DNA of 64,000 nucleotides from Serratia rubidaea (GTDB taxonomy: Bacteria > Pseudomonadota > Gammaproteobacteria > Enterobacterales > Enterobacteriaceae): assembly GCA_901472405.1 (NCBI GenBank), contig LR590463.1, positions 4,588,001 to 4,652,000 on the forward strand, read 5' to 3'. Within the stretch, counting starts at the first letter, position 1; each line of letters opens with the position of its first letter. The notes beneath the pieces were generated by a model that had not been told where the DNA came from, did no database searches, and was given only the letters and a program-made list of their open reading frames with translations. Positions 24,127 to 33,670 of the stretch are shown here, piece after piece. The translations under genes and the position numbers were made by a program.

Positions 24127-24222
24127 GGAAATACTCCGTTGTTAATTCAGGATTGTCCAAAACTCTACGAGTTTATTTTGACATTAAAGTTAAAACGTTT
24201 GGCCTTACTTAACGGAGAACCA

Positions 24223-24663
<441 letters not shown>

Positions 24664-24689
24664 CTATTGGCAAAGTACGAGGACGCAGA

Positions 24690-24718
24690 ATTTTATTGCC
24701 GACCCGAAGAGGTGTCAA
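24690..24718 (-). promoter_or_regulatory. str operon promoter
   Basis: On the minus strand a perfect -35 TTGACA (24718-24713), a 17-base spacer and -10 TAAAAT (24695-24690). It lies about 95 bases upstream of the rpsL start and is nearly the same as the E. coli str promoter as I recall it. Confidence 0.93.
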
Positions 24719-24740
24719 GAAATATACAGCATCGTCGTCA

Positions 24741-25025
24741 TTACCAGGCCATTTGGCTGCGATGCACTGTGGTTAATTCAACGAAGTGATTATAGTCAAT
24801 GACGGTGACTTTGTGCGAAATATGACCACTCAGTCCCCGCGCCTCCAGGTCATTGCGCAGCGCGTAAAGAGAGATGGGGGCGGCGAGCAGCAAATCAAGG
24901 TGGGCGCCGGCCAGCGCGGCCAGAACGCCGTCCTGCAGCAGCAGCAGCGCATCGCCGGGCGACGCCTGACGCAGCAGCGTCGGCAGGTCGCACTGCGCGG
25001 GAGAACGGCTCAGGGTAAACAGCAT
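24741..25025 (-). CDS. tusB: Sulfurtransferase complex subunit TusB
   Basis: Part of the TusBCD heterohexamer that relays sulfur from TusA to TusE for 2-thiouridine formation at the tRNA wobble position. The 94-residue product (MLFTLSRSPAQCDLPTLLRQ, ending IDYNHFVELTTVHRSQMAW) is the E. coli length. The DsrH-type fold is recognised by GDALLLLQDGVLAAL. It lies between rpsL and tusC, 10 bases after tusC, and may be followed by the str promoter without a visible terminator. Confidence 0.96.
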   Translation of the reverse strand: MLFTLSRSPAQCDLPTLLRQASPGDALLLLQDGVLAALAGAHLDLLLAAPISLYALRNDLEARGLSGHISHKVTVIDYNHFVELTTVHRSQMAW

Positions 25026-25035
25026 CGGGACATTC

Positions 25036-25395
25036 CTAAAAAGTCATCACCACGTCGAAGGCGGCCAGTTTTTGTCGCAGGGATTCGGGCGCCAGCACCT
25101 CGGCGTCCAGCACCCAGTTCTCAACCTGCGCCAGGCCGCGCGCCTGCAGCGACGCCTCGCACAGATAACATTGCTCAACGTCATACAGCGGCAAGACGCC
25201 GAAGGTCGCGATGTAGTTGCGCCCCAGCACCTTTTCCGGCTGCTGGCCCGGCAGCAGCTGCAGCACGCCGTCGCCGATAAAAAATACGCCCAGCTGCTCG
25301 CTCAGCGCCGACGTCGCGAGCAGAGCGTCAAGCCCTTCCCGCCCGGAGGCGTTGCCGTGCGGCGCCTGGGTAAAGACAAAGGCCACTCGTTTCAT
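25036..25395 (-). CDS. tusC: Sulfurtransferase complex subunit TusC
   Basis: DsrF-type subunit of TusBCD. The product is 119 residues, the E. coli length, from ATG 25395 ([20 protein letters not shown]); an in-frame codon two triplets upstream would add Met-Thr only. The signature [20 protein letters not shown] and the segment [14 protein letters not shown] are present. The tusD stop is nine bases upstream once the frame break there is corrected. Confidence 0.97.
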   Translation of the reverse strand: MKRVAFVFTQAPHGNASGREGLDALLATSALSEQLGVFFIGDGVLQLLPGQQPEKVLGRNYIATFGVLPLYDVEQCYLCEASLQARGLAQVENWVLDAEVLAPESLRQKLAAFDVVMTF

Positions 25396-25404
25396 CGTCA
25401 TCTC

Positions 25405-25796
25405 TTAAAACTGTACCATGCGGTCGCAGCTGAGTGCGGCTTCCGCCAGGGCGCCCAGCCGCTGAGCGTAAAGCCGGGCTGCAGGTTCGCCGCCGCCAGT
25501 CCCTGCTCGCGCGCCTCATGTTCATCGGTCACGCCGCGGCGCAGCGCCGCCGCCACGCAGACGTTCAGCGTGACGTGATGCTGCTGCGCCAGCTCGCTCC
25601 AGGCGCGCACCAGATCAAACTCATCGCTGGCCGGCGCGCTCAGCCGGTTGGCGTTCAGCACCCCTTCCCGGTAGAAAAACACGCTGCTCAGCCGGTGCCC
25701 GGCCGCCAGCAGCGCCTCGGCGAACTGATAGGCGCTGCTGGCCTGCTGCGTACCGTAAGCCGGCCCGGTGACCAACAGGCAATAACTCAGCGTCAC
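25405..25796 (-). CDS. tusD: Sulfurtransferase complex subunit TusD, one frame break
   Basis: DsrE-type subunit that carries the active-site cysteine accepting sulfur from TusA. The start is GTG at 25796 ([20 protein letters not shown]), overlapping the yheO stop by four bases. The cysteine lies in [13 protein letters not shown] near residue 83. One base is missing near 25458 (AGCGGCTGGGCG for AGCGGCCTGGGCG); uncorrected, the frame runs on to 25398 with the unlike end [14 protein letters not shown], while corrected it ends [21 protein letters not shown] at the TAA at 25405-25407. Corrected length is about 130 residues (128 in E. coli). Confidence 0.93.
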
Positions 25797-26515
25797 CGTT
25801 CATTACCCAGCAGATCGCCGCTTTTAAACTGGCGGATGTACAAATACACGGTGTGCTTGGAGATATTCAGCCGGTCAGCCACCTGATTGATGGCGTCCTT
25901 GATATCAAAAATCCCCTTCTCATCCAGGTTCAGCACCACCTGCCGGTTCTTGGCGTTGTTGGAGACGTTACGGTCGGCGTTCACTTCTTCAATGGTGAAC
26001 TCCAGCGTTTGCGCCACCAGATCGTCCACCGACGAGGCGAAGTTCACCGACGAGGCGATCTCCTGGGTTTCCGGCGGCATAAAGCTTTGCATCACCTGAG
26101 AGAACGGCACGTCGAGGTTCATATTGATGCACAGCAGGCCGATCACGCGCTGTTCGCGGTTGCGAATGGCGATGGTGACCGATTTCATCAGCACGCCGCT
26201 TTTGGCGCGGGTGAAATAGGCTTTGGAAACGCTGCTGTCGTCGCCGGCCATGTCGTGCAGCATACGCAGCGCCAGATCGGTTATCGGCGAGCCGATCTGC
26301 CGGCCGGTATGCTCACCGTTGGCAATGCGTACCGCAGAGCATTTCAAATCCTCCAGCGAATGCAGCACGATCTCACAGTGCGAGCCGATCAGCATCGCCA
26401 GACCATCGACCACCGCCTCATAAGACTTCAGGATTTCATAATCCGTCTGGTTAAACGGACGCTCATTGAGCAAATCAAGCTCGCCGGCTTCGCTGGATAA
26501 AAGCGAATTAGACAT
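25793..26515 (-). CDS. yheO: YheO family PAS-like/helix-turn-helix regulator
   Basis: Putative DNA-binding regulator of unknown ligand; related to DauR, which controls D-arginine use in Pseudomonas. The start at ATG 26515 ([20 protein letters not shown]) gives 240 residues, the E. coli length; an in-frame extension to 26599 is not part of the family. The N-terminal YheO PAS-like domain covers about 30-145 ([20 protein letters not shown], then [20 protein letters not shown]), and the C-terminal helix-turn-helix is [20 protein letters not shown]. Co-transcribed with tusDCB by a four-base overlap, a conserved arrangement. Confidence 0.95.
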   Translation of the reverse strand: MSNSLLSSEAGELDLLNERPFNQTDYEILKSYEAVVDGLAMLIGSHCEIVLHSLEDLKCSAVRIANGEHTGRQIGSPITDLALRMLHDMAGDDSSVSKAYFTRAKSGVLMKSVTIAIRNREQRVIGLLCINMNLDVPFSQVMQSFMPPETQEIASSVNFASSVDDLVAQTLEFTIEEVNADRNVSNNAKNRQVVLNLDEKGIFDIKDAINQVADRLNISKHTVYLYIRQFKSGDLLGNER

Positions 26516-26828
26516 CGGAGATACCACCCTCATAAATCGCCTGTGCCAGGGGGCGCAGCTAAAACGGCTCGTGCAGGTCGAAAACAGTTTTAGATACACG
26601 CCCTAAAGGGGCAGACGCAGGACATAATTGTCTGAATCCGGTCCGGTCAGCGCGACCGAAACCAAATCCTTTCATTTTCACGTGGTATTGACGTTAAGCT
26701 CATGCCCGGCGGGCGTCAAGTGATCAGGGCGCGGAGGCAGAGAAAGTTGTGGCGCGATGAGAACGGATGACGGGGAAATAAACGAAAACCGCCGCGATGC
26801 AATCGCGGCGGTGGCGTACAGGGAGCGC
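26516..26828. other. Intergenic region between yheO and fkpA
   Basis: 313 bases without a gene that I can support. It holds the fkpA terminator-like hairpin (26788-26812) at one end and presumably the yheO-tusDCB promoter at the other. No clear -35/-10 pair stood out. Confidence 0.6.
26781..26812 (-). terminator. Probable terminator of fkpA
   Basis: An 11-base stem, ACCGCCGCGAT (26788-26798) with ATCGCGGCGGT (26802-26812), loop GCA. On the minus strand it is followed by TTTCGTTT, a short and interrupted T tract, so termination may be partial. Confidence 0.72.
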
Positions 26829-27650
26829 TTATTTCGCTTTTGCTTTCGCGTCCGCAGCAGCAGGTTTTTCTGCCTTGGCGTCGGCTTTCGGCGTGGCTTT
26901 CACGTCCAGCAGCTCAACGTCGAACACCAGGGTGGAGTTGGCCGGGATGCCCGGAACGCCGGTTTTACCGTAAGCCAGCGCCGGTGGGATAACCAGCTTG
27001 ATTTTACCGCCCTTCTTGATGTGCTTCAGGCCTTCGGTCCAGCCAGGGATCACACCGTCCAGACGGAATGACAGCGGCTCGCCGCGGGTGTAGGAGTTAT
27101 CAAACTCTTTACCGTCAATCAGGGTGCCCTTGTAGTTCACCACCACGGTGTCGCTATCTTTCGGCGCATTGCCGGTACCTGGTTTCTCTACCTGGTACAG
27201 CAGGCCGGATTCCGTTTTCTTCACGCCTTTTTCTTTGGCGAAGGTGTCACGGTATTTCGCGCCTTTCTCTTCGTTCTCTTTCGCGTCCTGCTCCATCTTC
27301 GCCTGAGCGGAAGACTTCACGCGCGCTTCGAAGCCCTGCAGGGTTTTCTCAATATCCGCGTCATTCAGCTTGCTCTTGTTGGCGAAAGCGTCCTGAACGC
27401 CGGCGATCAACTGGTCTTTATCCAGTTTGATACCCAGTTTTTCTTGCTCTTTGAGAGAGTTGTCCATGTAACGGCCCAGGGACGCGCCCAGCGCGTAAGC
27501 CGCTTGTTCGTCATCGTTCTTGAATTTGCCGGTGCTTGGCGCAGCGGCGGCATCAGCAGGTTTTGCCGCATCGGCGGCCATAGCCTGAGTCGCATTCAGA
27601 GCAAAAGCCATGGTGGTTGCCAGAAGCGTGACTTTAAACAAAGATTTCAT
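26829..27650 (-). CDS. fkpA: Periplasmic FKBP-type peptidyl-prolyl isomerase FkpA
   Basis: Periplasmic chaperone and prolyl isomerase. From ATG 27650 (MKSLFKVTLLATTMAFALNA) the product is 273 residues with a signal peptide likely cleaved after QAMA at about residue 25. The mature protein has an N-terminal dimerisation/chaperone helix domain (ALGASLGRYMDNSLKEQEKL, DKDQLIAGVQDAF) and a C-terminal FKBP domain (VVVNYKGTLIDGKEFDNSYT, GVIPGWTEGLKHIKKGGKIK, PALAYGKTGVPGIP, STLVFDVELLDV), then a lysine/alanine-rich tail. An in-frame extension upstream to 27686 would spoil the signal peptide. Confidence 0.98.
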   Translation of the reverse strand: MKSLFKVTLLATTMAFALNATQAMAADAAKPADAAAAPSTGKFKNDDEQAAYALGASLGRYMDNSLKEQEKLGIKLDKDQLIAGVQDAFANKSKLNDADIEKTLQGFEARVKSSAQAKMEQDAKENEEKGAKYRDTFAKEKGVKKTESGLLYQVEKPGTGNAPKDSDTVVVNYKGTLIDGKEFDNSYTRGEPLSFRLDGVIPGWTEGLKHIKKGGKIKLVIPPALAYGKTGVPGIPANSTLVFDVELLDVKATPKADAKAEKPAAADAKAKAK

Positions 27651-27976
27651 CCATTTCTCCAGTGTCTGAAGCGGTGCCCCAAACAATCATTAAGTAAGAT
27701 AACCGGGCTACTATAGCGGGCTGCAAGAAAACAAGACAGTCGCACAGGTAACCAATCGAGTCAAAGTGTGACTTCGTATTCAAAGAGAAGTTTCCTCTCA
27801 TTTTTACCCGCATGATAAATCAGACTTTTCTTGAGCCACTGCGGCGCCATGACATAAAACGGTTCCGCCATGTGTGCTTTTACACCCCGCCTCAGCTAAA
27901 TAGCACAGCGCAAAACGCGCCGCAGCTGTTACCATAACGCCAGCAATCAAGATTTAACAGTGTCAGAGGTCACGCC
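27651..27976. promoter_or_regulatory. Divergent promoter region between fkpA and slyX
   Basis: 326 bases with no gene. fkpA is a sigma-E target in E. coli. On the minus strand GGAAACTT (27795-27788), 16 bases, TCACA (27771-27767) resembles the sigma-E pattern GGAACTT-N15/16-TCTGA, but only loosely. A sigma-70-like TATAGT lies on the minus strand near 27711. Neither assignment is strong. Confidence 0.35.
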
Positions 27977-28204
27977 ATGCACAACGCCGGCAATGAAAGC
28001 CTGTTACAACGGCTGGAAGAGTTGGAAAGCCGCCAGGCTTTTCAGGAAGTCACCATCGAAGAGCTGAACCAGACGGTGGTCCAGCAGCAGCTGGAGCTGC
28101 TGAAAATGCGCGAGCATCTGCATCTGCTTACCGATAAACTGCGCGCCGCCCAGCCTTCCATGATTGCCTCGCAATCGGAAGAGACGCCGCCTCCCCACTA
28201 CTGA
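27977..28204 (+). CDS. slyX: SlyX protein
   Basis: Function unknown; a short coiled-coil protein next to slyD in enterobacteria. The 75-residue product ([20 protein letters not shown], then [20 protein letters not shown]) shows a regular heptad pattern of L/I/V over residues 9-55 and the conserved end [11 protein letters not shown]. The start is the ATG at 27977, preceded by AGGTCACGCC. It is transcribed convergently with slyD, with a shared terminator at 28225-28251. Confidence 0.95.
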   Translation: MHNAGNESLLQRLEELESRQAFQEVTIEELNQTVVQQQLELLKMREHLHLLTDKLRAAQPSMIASQSEETPPPHY

Positions 28205-28224
28205 CCGCGGCGCCGCAGGAGCAT

Positions 28225-28251
28225 AAAAAAAGGCCGCCGAAGCGACCTTTT
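28225..28251. terminator. Terminator between slyX and slyD
   Basis: An imperfect stem: AAAAGG-C-CGC, loop CGAA, GCG-A-CCTTTT. A run of seven A residues at 28225-28231 gives a good T tract on the minus strand for slyD; on + only CCTTTTCC follows, so it is weaker for slyX. Confidence 0.8.
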
Positions 28252-28270
28252 CCTGCAGCGCGCTACGCGC

Positions 28271-28855
28271 TTAGTGGCAGCCGCAACCGCCGTTGCCGCA
28301 ACCGCCTTTTTTGTCTTCAGCGTGGTCGTGACCATGATCGTGGCCGTGACCGCCGCAGCAGCCGTCGCCGTGTTCGTGGTGATGGTCGTGCTCGCCGTGT
28401 ACGTGGCCGTGCGCCAGTTCTTCCGGCGTCGCTTCACGGATAGCCACGACTTCAACGTTGAAGTTCAGGTTCTGGCCCGCCAGCATGTGGTTACCGTCAA
28501 CCACCACGTGATCGCCGTCCACTTCGGTGATTTCAACCGGAACCGGACCCTGATCGGTATCAGCCAGGAAACGCATGCCAACCTGCAGCTCGTCAACGCC
28601 CATGAAAACGTCTTTTGGTACGCGCTGCACCAGGTTTTCATCATAGTTGCCGTAGGCTTCGTTAGCGCCAACGTGAACGTCGAAACGATCGCCCACCGCG
28701 TGGCCTTCGAGCGCTTTTTCCAGACCTGCAATCAGAGAACCATGCCCGTGCAGATAGTCCAGCGGTGCACTCACCGGAGACTCATCAACCAAAACACCGT
28801 CTTCTGTACGTACTTGGTAAGCCAGGCTGACTACCGAGTCTTTTGCTACTTTCAT
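28271..28855 (-). CDS. slyD: FKBP-type prolyl isomerase and metallochaperone SlyD
   Basis: Cytoplasmic prolyl isomerase and chaperone that delivers nickel to hydrogenase maturation proteins. The 194-residue product starts MKVAKDSVVSLAYQVRTEDG. The FKBP domain is split by the insert-in-flap chaperone domain (about 76-120). The C-terminal tail after about residue 147 is very rich in His, Cys and acidic residues (HGHVHGEHDHHHEHGDGCCG, GHGHDHGHDH, GCGNGGCGCH), a nickel/zinc-binding tail as in E. coli. This tail is why His-tag resins capture SlyD. Confidence 0.98.
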   Translation of the reverse strand: MKVAKDSVVSLAYQVRTEDGVLVDESPVSAPLDYLHGHGSLIAGLEKALEGHAVGDRFDVHVGANEAYGNYDENLVQRVPKDVFMGVDELQVGMRFLADTDQGPVPVEITEVDGDHVVVDGNHMLAGQNLNFNVEVVAIREATPEELAHGHVHGEHDHHHEHGDGCCGGHGHDHGHDHAEDKKGGCGNGGCGCH

Positions 28856-28980
28856 GATATCTCCTACCGTTGGATACTTTCAGCTGCGCCAACCTGCGCC
28901 GGCAGCAACTCTAACGGGTAGATTGTAACGGAAATCTACTCCGCTGTACCCTCCAGCATAAAAAATCGCGGCAAACGGCG

Positions 28981-29184
28981 CTATTCCGGTTGGAAAATCC
29001 CGATAACCTGCTCTTGCGGACGCACGTGTTTTTCCACCTGTTGCTCCGTCTGGCGCTGATGATGGCCGCACTTCACGCACTCCACCACTTCAACCTGATC
29101 TTCGCGCCAGACGGCCAGCGTATCCATCGCATTACAGCTCGGGCAAACCGCACCGGCGATAAAACGCTTACGAGTTACAGACAT
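28981..29184 (-). CDS. yheV: YheV family zinc ribbon protein
   Basis: Function unknown. From ATG 29184 (MSVTRKRFIAGAVCPSCNAM) the product is 67 residues, with an added in-frame start at 29199 discarded because the family begins M-x-x-RKRFIAG. Two CxxC pairs, CPSC at 14-17 and CVKC at 37-40, form a rubredoxin-like zinc ribbon; the end EQVIGIFQPE is conserved. It lies 15 bases after kefB on the same strand, the usual kefG-kefB-yheV arrangement. Confidence 0.95.
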   Translation of the reverse strand: MSVTRKRFIAGAVCPSCNAMDTLAVWREDQVEVVECVKCGHHQRQTEQQVEKHVRPQEQVIGIFQPE

Positions 29185-29199
29185 GCTTGTTGCTCCCAC

Positions 29200-31005
29200 T
29201 TATTCATATTCATCCCAGCCGTCAAACTGGCGGCTCTCTTTTTGCATTTCGCGGTGGAACAGCTCTTCCAGCTCGCGCCGCGCCTCTTTCAGACGGGAAA
29301 TCTGCGCCACATCGCCCTGATGCGGCGGCATCAATTCACGCAGCATGCGCATATCCAGCCGGCGGAAGTGCTGCTGGGCGCGAAAGGCCTGATGCGGATG
29401 CATTCCCAGCGTCATCAGCGTTTTGCGCCCCAGCTCCAGAGCGCTGGAGAACGTCTCGCGGCTGAAATACTGCACGCCGGCCTGCAGCAGCTCATGCGCT
29501 TCCACACGGCCGCGGGCGCGCGCCAGGATCGCCAGGTTGGGGAAGTGCTGCTGGCAGAGATGCACAATCGCCAGGGTGTCTTCCGGATCGCTGCAGGCGA
29601 TGACGATCGACTTCGCCTTCTCGGCGCCGGCGGCGCGCAGCAGCTCCAGCTCGGTGGCGTCGCCGTAATACACTTTATAGCCGTAGCGGCGCAGCATCGC
29701 GACGGCGCTGACGTCGCGCTCCAACACGGTAATCCGCATTTTATTGGCCATCAGCAGGCGGCCGATCACCTGCCCAAAGCGTCCGAAGCCGGCAATGATC
29801 ACCTGCGGCTCATCATCCTCGACGTACGGCGTCTCCTCCACGTCGTCGCGGGCGTTATAGCGGCGGGCCAAAATACGGTCGATCGCCTGCATCAGCAGCG
29901 GCGTAGTCATCATCGACAGCGTGACGATCACCAGCAGCAGCGCCAGCTGGTCGCTCTGCAGCACCTTTTGCGTCGCCGCCGCCGAAAACAGCACAAACGC
30001 GAATTCGCCGCCCTGGCTCAGCACGCCGGAAAACTGCAGCCGCACCGAACGGCGCAGGCCGAAGATGCGCGCCAGCGCGTACAGCACGCCGTATTTCACC
30101 GCTACCAGCAGCAGAACGCCGACGATCACCTCAAGCAGATGGGTATAGAGTACGCCGATATTCAGCGCCATGCCGACGGAAATAAAGAACAGCCCCAATA
30201 ACAGCCCTTTAAACGGCTCGATGGCGATCTCCAGCTCGTGGCGATACTCGCTTTCCGCCAGCAGCACCCCGGCGATGAAGGTGCCCAGCGCCATCGACAG
30301 CCCCAGCGCATCCATAAACAGCGCCGAGCCCAACACCACCAACAGCGCGGCGGCGGTAAAAATCTCACGTACGCCGGAGGCCGCAATATAGCGGAACAGC
30401 GGCCGCAGCAGGTAACGGCCGCCCAGCAGCATCCCGCCGAACGCCGCCACCTTCATGGCGATTCTCGCCCAGTCGTCGCTGCTGCTGCCGCCGGCCAGAA
30501 TCGGGATCAACGCCAGCGCCGGGATCACCGCCATATCCTGGAACAGCAGCACCGAAAACCCCAGCTGGCCGCCCTCATGGCGGTTCATACCCTTTTCACG
30601 CATCAGCTGCAGCGCCATCGCCGTGGAGGACATCGCCAGACCGATGCCGCCGATCACCGCCGCCTGCCAGGCAAAATGGCTGAAGTACAGCAGCGCGCCC
30701 AGAATAACGGCGCTGATCGCCACCTGGCCGGTGCCCACGCCAAAAATCGAGCGCCGCAGCGCCCACAGCTTGGAGGGATTCAGCTCCAGGCCGATGATAA
30801 ACATCAGGAACACCACGCCGAGTTCGGAGAAGTGCAAAATCTCTTCGACGTCGCGGATAAACCCCAGCCCCCAGGGGCCGATGGCGATACCGGCAATCAG
30901 GTAGCCCAGCACCGCGCCAATTCCCAGACGACGGGCAATCGGCACCGTTACCACGGCGGCGAACAGGAACAACAGCCCGGCGGTCAGTAATGCAGAACCT
31001 TCCAT
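29200..31005 (-). CDS. kefB: Glutathione-regulated potassium-efflux system protein KefB
   Basis: K+/H+ antiporter opened by glutathione adducts of electrophiles, which lowers cytoplasmic pH to protect DNA. The product is 601 residues, exactly the E. coli length. The N-terminal CPA2 membrane domain (about 1-380, roughly 12 hydrophobic segments) includes [20 protein letters not shown] and [18 protein letters not shown] with the ion-path aspartate. The C-terminal KTN domain has the Rossmann motif [17 protein letters not shown] near residue 403 and a second acidic loop TVLERD. kefG is two bases upstream. Confidence 0.98.
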   Translation of the reverse strand: MEGSALLTAGLLFLFAAVVTVPIARRLGIGAVLGYLIAGIAIGPWGLGFIRDVEEILHFSELGVVFLMFIIGLELNPSKLWALRRSIFGVGTGQVAISAVILGALLYFSHFAWQAAVIGGIGLAMSSTAMALQLMREKGMNRHEGGQLGFSVLLFQDMAVIPALALIPILAGGSSSDDWARIAMKVAAFGGMLLGGRYLLRPLFRYIAASGVREIFTAAALLVVLGSALFMDALGLSMALGTFIAGVLLAESEYRHELEIAIEPFKGLLLGLFFISVGMALNIGVLYTHLLEVIVGVLLLVAVKYGVLYALARIFGLRRSVRLQFSGVLSQGGEFAFVLFSAAATQKVLQSDQLALLLVIVTLSMMTTPLLMQAIDRILARRYNARDDVEETPYVEDDEPQVIIAGFGRFGQVIGRLLMANKMRITVLERDVSAVAMLRRYGYKVYYGDATELELLRAAGAEKAKSIVIACSDPEDTLAIVHLCQQHFPNLAILARARGRVEAHELLQAGVQYFSRETFSSALELGRKTLMTLGMHPHQAFRAQQHFRRLDMRMLRELMPPHQGDVAQISRLKEARRELEELFHREMQKESRQFDGWDEYE

Positions 31006-31007
31006 GA

Positions 31008-31559
31008 TCAGCTCCTCCGTTGCGGCAAAGGATTACGCAGCCAGTCGCCGTAGGCGGCGGCGTGGCTGGCCAGCACTTCCGGCTTTTGCCGACGCGCCCA
31101 GTAAACGACGATCGGCGTCAGCCAGTGCATATGGCACATTGCGGCGGTCAGCTCGAAGGGACGTAAAATATCTTCGATCGGATAGCGGTTGTAGCCGCCC
31201 AGGCGATAGGCGCCTTCCGGCTCGCCGGTGGTGATCACCGAACGCCAGTATTTGCCCGCCAGCGCATCGCCGCCCACGCCGCTGGCAAAACCGCGCGACA
31301 GCACCCGGTCCAGCCACTCCTTCAGCAGCGCCGGGCAGCTATAGGTGTATAAAGGATGTTGGAAAACAATGACCTGGTGTTCACGCAGCAGCTGCTGCTC
31401 ATGATGAATATCGATAAAGAAGTCGGGGTAGTGCGCGTACAAATCATGTACGGTGACATTATCCATCTGCTGCGCCGGCTTGAGCAAAACCCGGTTAGCC
31501 ACCGAGTCATGAGATTCCGGATGGGCATACAGCAGCAAAACCTTGGCCGGCTGCAACAT
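31008..31559 (-). CDS. kefG: Ancillary NAD(P)H oxidoreductase KefG
   Basis: Flavodoxin-like protein required for full KefB activity. The 183-residue product ([20 protein letters not shown]) carries the quinone reductase fold signature [20 protein letters not shown] and [20 protein letters not shown]. The kefB start is two bases downstream, so the two are one operon. E. coli KefG is 184 residues. Confidence 0.97.
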   Translation of the reverse strand: MLQPAKVLLLYAHPESHDSVANRVLLKPAQQMDNVTVHDLYAHYPDFFIDIHHEQQLLREHQVIVFQHPLYTYSCPALLKEWLDRVLSRGFASGVGGDALAGKYWRSVITTGEPEGAYRLGGYNRYPIEDILRPFELTAAMCHMHWLTPIVVYWARRQKPEVLASHAAAYGDWLRNPLPQRRS

Positions 31560-31743
31560 CGTTCCCCTCCAATAGCGTCGTCAGAGCAACGGTTTTCCGT
31601 TACCATGCTGCGCATAGTTTAAAACAGCACGCTCGCTGCGGTCTGTTACGTTGATGATAATTTAACATATCTCCTACATTATTCGAGTCGCATCGACGCG
31701 ACAATAATTCGAAGTAAAGGGACTACACAGAGAACGGCGCTTT

Positions 31744-33663
31744 ATGATTGTATTCTCATCGTTACAAATCCGACGCGGTACCCGCGTCTTGCTGGACAAC
31801 GCCACGGCCACGGTTAACCCCGGGCAGAAAGTTGGTCTGGTGGGTAAAAACGGCTGCGGCAAATCGACCCTGCTGTCGCTGCTAAAGGGTGAACTTTCCG
31901 CCGACGGCGGCAGTTACACCTTCCCCGGCAGCTGGGCGCTGGCCTGGGTGAACCAGGAGACGCCGGCGCTGGATGTGCCGGCGCTGGAGTATGTGATTGA
32001 CGGCGACCGCGAATTCCGCCAGTTGGAAGCGGAGCTGCAGCTGGCCAACGAACGTAACGACGGCAATGCCATCGCCACGCTGCACGGTAAGCTGGACGCC
32101 ATCGACGCCTGGACCATCCGCGCCCGCGCCGCCAGCCTGCTGCACGGCCTTGGTTTTTCCAATGAGCAGCTGCAAAGCCCGGTGCGCGCCTTCTCCGGCG
32201 GCTGGCGCATGCGTCTCAACCTGGCGCAGGCGCTGCTGTGCCGTTCCGACCTGCTGCTGCTTGATGAACCGACCAACCACCTGGATCTGGACGCGGTCAT
32301 CTGGCTGGAACGCTGGCTGAAAAGCTATCCCGGCACGCTGGTGCTGATCTCGCACGACCGCGACTTCCTCGATCCGATCGTCGATAAAATCCTGCACATC
32401 GAACAGCAGACCATTAACGAATACACCGGCAACTACTCTTCGTTCGAACGTCAGCGCGCCACCAAGCTGGCGCAGCAGCAGTCGCTGTACCAGACTCAGC
32501 AGGAAAAGGTGGCGCATCTGCAGAGCTATATCGAACGGTTCCGCGCCAAGGCCACCAAAGCCAAGCAGGCGCAAAGCCGCATCAAGATGCTCGAACGCAT
32601 GGAGCTGATCGCGCCGGCGCACGTCGACAACCCGTTCAGCTTCAGCTTCCGCGAGCCGGAGAGCCTGCCCAATCCGCTGCTGCGGATGGAAAAAGTCAGC
32701 GCCGGCTATGGCGATAAAGTGATCCTGCAGTCAATCAAACTGAACCTGGTGCCCGGCTCGCGCATCGGCCTGCTGGGGCGCAACGGCGCCGGCAAATCCA
32801 CCCTGATTAAGCTGCTGGCGGACGAACTGGCGCCGCTCAGCGGTGAAATAGGCCTGGCGAAAGGCATCAAGCTGGGCTATTTCGCCCAGCATCAGCTGGA
32901 ATTCCTGCGCGCCGACGAATCGCCGCTGCAGCACCTGAGTCGCATGGCGCCGCGCGTGCTGGAACAGCAGCTGCGCGACTACCTCGGCGGCTTCGGCTTC
33001 CAGGGCGACAAAGTGAGCGAGGCGACCGGCCGCTTCTCCGGCGGGGAGAAAGCCCGTCTGGTGCTGGCGCTGATCGTCTGGCAGCGCCCTAACCTGCTGC
33101 TGCTTGATGAACCGACCAACCACCTGGATCTGGATATGCGTCAGGCGCTGACCGAAGCGCTGATCGACTTCGAAGGCGCGTTGGTGGTGGTGTCGCACGA
33201 CCGTCACCTGCTGCGTTCAACCACCGACGATCTGTATCTGGTGCACGACGGCCAGGTCGAGCCGTTCGCCGGCGATCTGGAAGATTACCAGCAGTGGCTC
33301 AGCGATCTGCAAAAACAGCAGGCACAGCAGGACGCCGCGCCGAAACAGGATGGCGGCAACAGCGCGCAGGCGCGTAAGGATCAAAAGCGCCGCGCCGCCG
33401 AGTTCCGCACGCAAACCCAGCCGCTGCGCAAGCAGATCGCCAAACTGGAACAGCAGATGGAAAAGCTGGGCGCCGAGCTGGCGCAGGTGGAAGAACAGCT
33501 GGCGGACTCCGCGCTGTACGACATCAGCCGCAAGGCCGAACTGACCGATTGCCTGCAGCGGCAAAGCCAGGCCAAATCCTCGTTGGAAGAAACGGAAATG
33601 ACCTGGCTGGAGGCGCAGGAACAGCTGGAACAGCTGACCCAGGCGTTCGACGCCGAGAGTTAA
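31744..33663 (+). CDS. yheS: ABC-F family ATPase YheS
   Basis: Ribosome-associated ATPase of the ABC-F group with two ATP-binding cassettes and no membrane domain; its exact role is unsettled. The 639-residue product (637 in E. coli) has Walker A GKNGCGKSTL near residue 35 and GRNGAGKSTL near 344, signature motifs FSGGWRMRL and FSGGEKARL, Walker B LLLLDEPTNHLDLD in both halves, and the linker between them. The C-terminus is a charged coiled coil. It runs divergently from kefG, with 184 bases between them. Confidence 0.97.
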   Translation: MIVFSSLQIRRGTRVLLDNATATVNPGQKVGLVGKNGCGKSTLLSLLKGELSADGGSYTFPGSWALAWVNQETPALDVPALEYVIDGDREFRQLEAELQLANERNDGNAIATLHGKLDAIDAWTIRARAASLLHGLGFSNEQLQSPVRAFSGGWRMRLNLAQALLCRSDLLLLDEPTNHLDLDAVIWLERWLKSYPGTLVLISHDRDFLDPIVDKILHIEQQTINEYTGNYSSFERQRATKLAQQQSLYQTQQEKVAHLQSYIERFRAKATKAKQAQSRIKMLERMELIAPAHVDNPFSFSFREPESLPNPLLRMEKVSAGYGDKVILQSIKLNLVPGSRIGLLGRNGAGKSTLIKLLADELAPLSGEIGLAKGIKLGYFAQHQLEFLRADESPLQHLSRMAPRVLEQQLRDYLGGFGFQGDKVSEATGRFSGGEKARLVLALIVWQRPNLLLLDEPTNHLDLDMRQALTEALIDFEGALVVVSHDRHLLRSTTDDLYLVHDGQVEPFAGDLEDYQQWLSDLQKQQAQQDAAPKQDGGNSAQARKDQKRRAAEFRTQTQPLRKQIAKLEQQMEKLGAELAQVEEQLADSALYDISRKAELTDCLQRQSQAKSSLEETEMTWLEAQEQLEQLTQAFDAES

Positions 33664-33670
33664 ACGCCCG

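Noticed and set aside
28990..30201. A 403-codon open frame on + opposite kefB
   Set aside because: It is a shadow of the highly G+C-rich kefB gene: the product is rich in His, Gln and Arg, has no fold-like pattern and no ribosome site, and kefB itself is unmistakable.
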